A stretch of 8,891 nucleotides of DNA, from the NCBI GenBank assembly GCA_016793685.1, contig JAEULX010000207.1, positions 1 through 8,891 of the forward strand, written 5' to 3'. The position numbers and the translations under genes were made by a program. Shown here piece by piece: positions 6,470 to 8,891 of this stretch (its first letter is position 1; each line of letters opens with the position of its first letter). Source of the DNA: Bradyrhizobiaceae bacterium. GTDB taxonomy: Bacteria > Pseudomonadota > Alphaproteobacteria > Rhizobiales > Xanthobacteraceae. The notes below the pieces were generated by a model, which saw nothing but the letters and a program-made list of their open reading frames with translations, was not told where the DNA came from and did no database searches.

Positions 6470-8542
6470 GTGAATTTCGGTATTTCGTTCGCGCCGCTCG
6501 TTCCGACCTATGTGCTGTGGGCCGCGCTCGCTGCCGCGGCGGCGGTGGTCGTCCTGCTGTTCCTCGCCCGCGGCCGCGGCGCGCTGCTGCGCGCGCTTGC
6601 GCTCGCCCTCATCATCGCCGCGCTCGCGAACCCCTCCTTCACAAGGGAAGACCGCGAGCCGCTGCCTTCGGTCGCCGTGCTCGTCGTCGACAAGAGCGCG
6701 AGTCAGAAATTCGGCGACCGCGCCGCCCAGACCGCGGCCGCGCAGACCGCGCTGACCGAGCGCCTGAACCGCATTCCCGGCCTGGAGCTGCGCACGGTCG
6801 ACGCCGGCCAGTCGGATGGGGAGAGCGACGGCACGCGCCTGTTCACCGCGCTCACGCAGGCGCTCGCCGACGTGCCGCCCGAACAGGTCGCGGGCGCGAT
6901 CCTGTTGACCGATGGCCGCGTGCATGACGTTCCGGCGGACGCGAGCGGGCTCGGATTCACCGCGCCCGTGCACGCGCTCGTGACCGGCCATCCCGGCGAA
7001 CGCGACCGGCGGGTGGTGCTCGTCTCCGCGCCGCGGTTCGGCATCGTCGGGCAGCAGCAGACCGTTTCATTCCGCATCGAGGATGTGGGCGCGCCGCGCG
7101 GACCGGCCGAAGTGCTGATCAGCCGTGACGGCGAACTGCTCGAACGGCGCATCGTGCGCTCGGGCGAGCAGGTGCGGGTGCAGGTGCCGATCTCGCATGC
7201 CGGGTCCAACATCGTCGAGATTCTAGCCTCGCCGCTCGAGGGCGAACTGACCCCACTCAACAATCGCGCGGTCGTCCCCATCGAGGGCGTGCGCGACAAG
7301 CTCCGCGTGCTGCTGGTTTCGGGCGAGCCGCATGTGGGCGAACGAACCTGGCGCAACCTGCTCAAGTCCGACGCCAATGTCGACCTCGTCCATTTCACCA
7401 TTCTGCGCCCGCCGGAAAAGCAGGACGGCACGCCGATCAACGAGCTGTCGTTGATCGCGTTCCCGACCCGCGAATTGTTTCAGCAGAAGATCAACGAATT
7501 CCAGCTGATCATCTTCGACCGCTATGCGCGTCAGGGCGTGCTGCCGATCATCTATTTCGACAATATCGCCCGCTACGTGCGCGAAGGCGGCGCGGTGCTG
7601 ATCGCGGCGGGTCCCGACTATGCGTCGCCGACAAGCCTGTGGCATACGCCGCTCGAGCCGCTGTTGCCGGCCGAGCCGAGCGGACAGGTCACCGAGGCGG
7701 CCTACCGCCCCGAGCTGAGCGCGCTGGGCCGCCGTCACCCGGTGACGCGCGGGCTCGACGGCGCGAACGAGACGCCGCCGCGCTGGAGTCCCTGGTTCCG
7801 ACTCGTGGACGCGACCGTCAATCAAGGGATGACGGTCATGCAGGGCCCGGAAAACAAGCCGGTGCTCGTGCTGGCGCGCGAGGGCGAGGGGCGCGTCGCG
7901 CTCCTGCTCTCCGACCAGATCTGGCTATGGGCGCGCGGCTACCAGGGCGGCGGACCGCATATCGACCTGTTGCGCCGGCTGTCGCACTGGCTGATGAAGC
8001 AGCCCGACCTCGAAGAAGAGGCGCTGCGCATGTTTGTGCACGGGCGCGACCTTGTCGTGCAGCGCCAGACCATGGGCGAGACGGTGGGTCCCGTCACGCT
8101 GACCGCCCCATCGGGCGAAACGCGCACGCTGACGCTCGACATGAGCGAGCCGGGAATCTGGCGCAAGAGCATCGAGGCGAACGAACTCGGCCTGTGGCGG
8201 GCGAGCGACGGCAAGCTGACGGCGCTGGTCAATGTCGGCCCGGCCAATCCGCGCGAATTCGCCGAAGTCATTTCGACGACGGAGACGCTGGCGCCGCTCG
8301 CGCATGAAACGGGCGGGGATTCCCGCAGGCTCGCGGAGGCGGCGGGCGCCAAGGACAACGTGCCGCGCGTGGTCGCCGTGCGATCGAGCGACACGTACCA
8401 CGGCGACGGCTGGATCGGTTTGAAGATGCGCCAGGCAAGCATCGTCCGCGGCGTCGGCGTGCTGCCGATGTTCGCCGGCCTGCTCGGATTGCTGCTGCTG
8501 CTCGGCAGCCTCGCTGCCACCTGGACCCGCGAAGGGCGGTGA
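6470..8542 (+). CDS. vWA / amidotransferase-like membrane protein, last operon gene
   Basis: A 690-residue membrane protein starting at GTG. Helices lie at about 13-33 and 39-54, joined by a basic loop (ARGRGALLRA), and a third at about 662-683 precedes a short TWTREGR tail. This predicts residues 55-660 in the periplasm. Residues 68-175 look like a vWA domain with an intact metal site: VVDKSAS (D74, S76, S78) and LLTDGR (D148). Residues 180-270 look like a beta-rich Ig-type segment. Residues 278-500 look like a class I glutamine-amidotransferase fold (LRVLLVSGEPHVGE, YVREGGAVLIAAGPDYA, GEGRVALLLSDQIWLW). Databases often name such proteins glutamine amidotransferase, but this one has no cysteine at all, so it cannot use the family's Cys nucleophile. 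It ends the operon and probably pairs with the 939-residue protein, whose topology it shares. Role unknown. The start is set by AGGAG 6 nt upstream and by the hydrophobic N-terminus beginning at once. Confidence 0.9.
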   Translation: MNFGISFAPLVPTYVLWAALAAAAAVVVLLFLARGRGALLRALALALIIAALANPSFTREDREPLPSVAVLVVDKSASQKFGDRAAQTAAAQTALTERLNRIPGLELRTVDAGQSDGESDGTRLFTALTQALADVPPEQVAGAILLTDGRVHDVPADASGLGFTAPVHALVTGHPGERDRRVVLVSAPRFGIVGQQQTVSFRIEDVGAPRGPAEVLISRDGELLERRIVRSGEQVRVQVPISHAGSNIVEILASPLEGELTPLNNRAVVPIEGVRDKLRVLLVSGEPHVGERTWRNLLKSDANVDLVHFTILRPPEKQDGTPINELSLIAFPTRELFQQKINEFQLIIFDRYARQGVLPIIYFDNIARYVREGGAVLIAAGPDYASPTSLWHTPLEPLLPAEPSGQVTEAAYRPELSALGRRHPVTRGLDGANETPPRWSPWFRLVDATVNQGMTVMQGPENKPVLVLAREGEGRVALLLSDQIWLWARGYQGGGPHIDLLRRLSHWLMKQPDLEEEALRMFVHGRDLVVQRQTMGETVGPVTLTAPSGETRTLTLDMSEPGIWRKSIEANELGLWRASDGKLTALVNVGPANPREFAEVISTTETLAPLAHETGGDSRRLAEAAGAKDNVPRVVAVRSSDTYHGDGWIGLKMRQASIVRGVGVLPMFAGLLGLLLLLGSLAATWTREGR

Positions 8543-8560
8543 GGCGAGGCGCTGACCTGC

Positions 8561-8600
8561 CGGGTTACATATTCAAAAACCCGAAAGCCATTTTTTTCTT
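8561..8600 (+). terminator. Candidate terminator of the moxR operon
   Basis: A 6-bp stem CGGGTT (8561-8566) / AACCCG (8578-8583) with an 11-nt loop is followed after 7 nt by seven Ts (8591-8597) and then CTT. It starts 18 nt after the last operon stop codon, the expected place. The gap between stem and T tract and the large loop make it a weak intrinsic terminator at best. Confidence 0.4.
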
Positions 8601-8606
8601 GGGCGG

Positions 8607-8629
8607 CGCTCCCAACATGGTTGGGGGCG
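8607..8629. repeat. Strong 10-bp hairpin of unknown role
   Basis: CGCTCCCAAC (8607-8616) pairs with GTTGGGGGCG (8620-8629) over 10 bp, one of them G-U, around an ATG loop. No T tract follows on either strand, so it is not a classical terminator. A competing pairing GGGG/CCCC (8624-8627 with 8631-8634) uses part of the same arm. It could protect the mRNA 3' end, help stop transcription together with the preceding T tract, or be part of a small structured RNA. Confidence 0.5.
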
Positions 8630-8650
8630 ACCCCGTACTAATTCCATCCA

Positions 8651-8753
8651 GAGCAAATTCCGATCAAGTTGAATTGGAATTTACTCCGGTTCTCCTTGAG
8701 TGGTCGCATTTTCTCCGGCGAACCGGGTCCCACTTCGCCGGAAAATGCTCAAG
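8651..8753. repeat. Composite intergenic palindrome, Rhizobiales type
   Basis: Two adjacent imperfect palindromes. The first (8651-8686) has arms GAGCAAATTCC and GGAATTTACTC around a near-palindromic AT-rich centre TCAAGTTGA. The second (8706-8748) pairs GCATTTTCTCCGGCGAA with TTCGCCGGAAAATGC, a two-base bulge apart, around an 11-nt loop; an outer CTTGAG (8695-8700) can pair with CTCAAG (8748-8753). CCGGTT (8686-8691) and AACCGG (8721-8726) could also pair between the two units. I recall near-identical sequences as frequent intergenic repeats in Bradyrhizobium, Methylobacterium and relatives, comparable to the mosaic elements described in rhizobia (RIME), though I cannot check copy number here. 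Such elements are noncoding and may act on mRNA ends. Confidence 0.75.
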
Positions 8754-8839
8754 ACGTATCCGCCCTGCCGGTATTGTGGGATGCACGCCTTGCGGCGCCC
8801 ATTCATACCGTGCGGAACGCGGGTCAGTACAGAGGCGGA
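8754..8839. other. Noncoding leader, nothing recognised
   Basis: Between the palindrome and the possible gene start I see no conserved RNA, no convincing promoter and no coding pattern. Together with 8543-8753 it makes a gene-free stretch of about 300 bp. A promoter for the next rightward gene would be expected here. Confidence 0.4.
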
Positions 8840-8855
8840 ATGTCGGTGAGACGAA

Positions 8856-8891
8856 ATGGACCAAGCAGCACCGCGCCGTCCGAACACCGCA
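8856..8891 (+). CDS. Possible start of a rightward gene, cut by the window edge
   Basis: An ATG at 8856 opens MDQAAPRRPNTA to the window end, with GGTGAG 5 nt upstream as a plausible ribosome binding site. A competing ATG at 8840 in another frame opens MSVRRNGPSSTAPSEHR with GAGG 4 nt upstream. Neither is long enough to show coding bias or a family, so both the existence and the frame of this gene are uncertain. Confidence 0.3.
   Translation, partial: MDQAAPRRPNTA

Noticed and set aside
4046..6991. Open reading frame of 981 codons on the minus strand, antisense to two operon genes
   Set aside because: It is rich in Arg, Gly, His and Ala without any recognisable domain, crosses the junction of two well-supported genes, and is the usual antisense shadow in DNA with G/C-rich third positions.
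8611..8634. Sequence reminiscent of a tRNA T-arm on the minus strand
   Set aside because: No GGTTCGAATCC-like T loop, no anticodon arm and no acceptor pairing nearby; a simple hairpin explains it.
8664..8864. 66-codon minus-strand reading frame in the right intergenic region
   Set aside because: Much of it is a translation of the palindromic repeat (EHFPAKWDPVRRRK); such frames recur wherever this repeat lies and are not evidence of a gene.

Overview
The window is GC-rich chromosomal DNA from an alphaproteobacterium, most likely of the order Hyphomicrobiales (Rhizobiales). Four things point there: strong G/C preference at third codon positions; the pair DUF1285 + CoA-type NUDIX hydrolase next to a DUF6111-like gene; the four-gene order MoxR / DUF58 / BatA-DUF4159 / vWA-membrane protein; and an intergenic palindrome of a type that I recall as common in that order. 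Genus cannot be judged from the sequence.

Layout. (1) Positions 1-102, minus strand: first 34 codons of a small membrane protein (DUF6111-like), cut by the window edge. (2) 103-265: spacer with two hairpins that could end transcription of the leftward operon. (3) 266-1545, minus strand: a two-gene leftward operon, DUF1285 protein followed by a NUDIX hydrolase of the coenzyme A pyrophosphatase type, joined by a one-base TGATG overlap. (4) 1546-1687: divergent intergenic region holding a tandem 17-bp repeat just ahead of a strong ribosome binding site. (5) 1688-8542, plus strand: a tight four-gene operon with gaps of 4 nt, -4 nt and 9 nt. It encodes a MoxR AAA+ ATPase, a soluble DUF58 (vWA-like) protein, a 939-residue four-helix membrane protein with a BatA N-terminus and a C-terminal DUF4159 domain, and a 690-residue membrane protein with an intact vWA metal site and a glutamine-amidotransferase-like segment. 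(6) 8543-8855: noncoding, with a possible terminator, a second hairpin and a composite palindromic repeat of about 100 bp. (7) About 8840-8891: probable first codons of another rightward gene, frame undecided.

How the genes may work together. MoxR ATPases paired with vWA proteins act elsewhere as chaperones that insert metals or cofactors or remodel protein complexes. Here the ATPase and DUF58 protein are predicted cytoplasmic. Positive-inside reasoning puts nearly all of the two large membrane proteins in the periplasm. A reasonable inference is an ATP-driven cytoplasmic remodeler coupled to a periplasmic scaffold of vWA and amidotransferase-like folds that have lost catalysis. The client is unknown. 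I believe this gene set recurs in alphaproteobacteria, but I know of no defined function for it, and it is the best candidate in the window for a poorly described system. Nothing here looks like a mobile element, CRISPR array, rRNA or tRNA.
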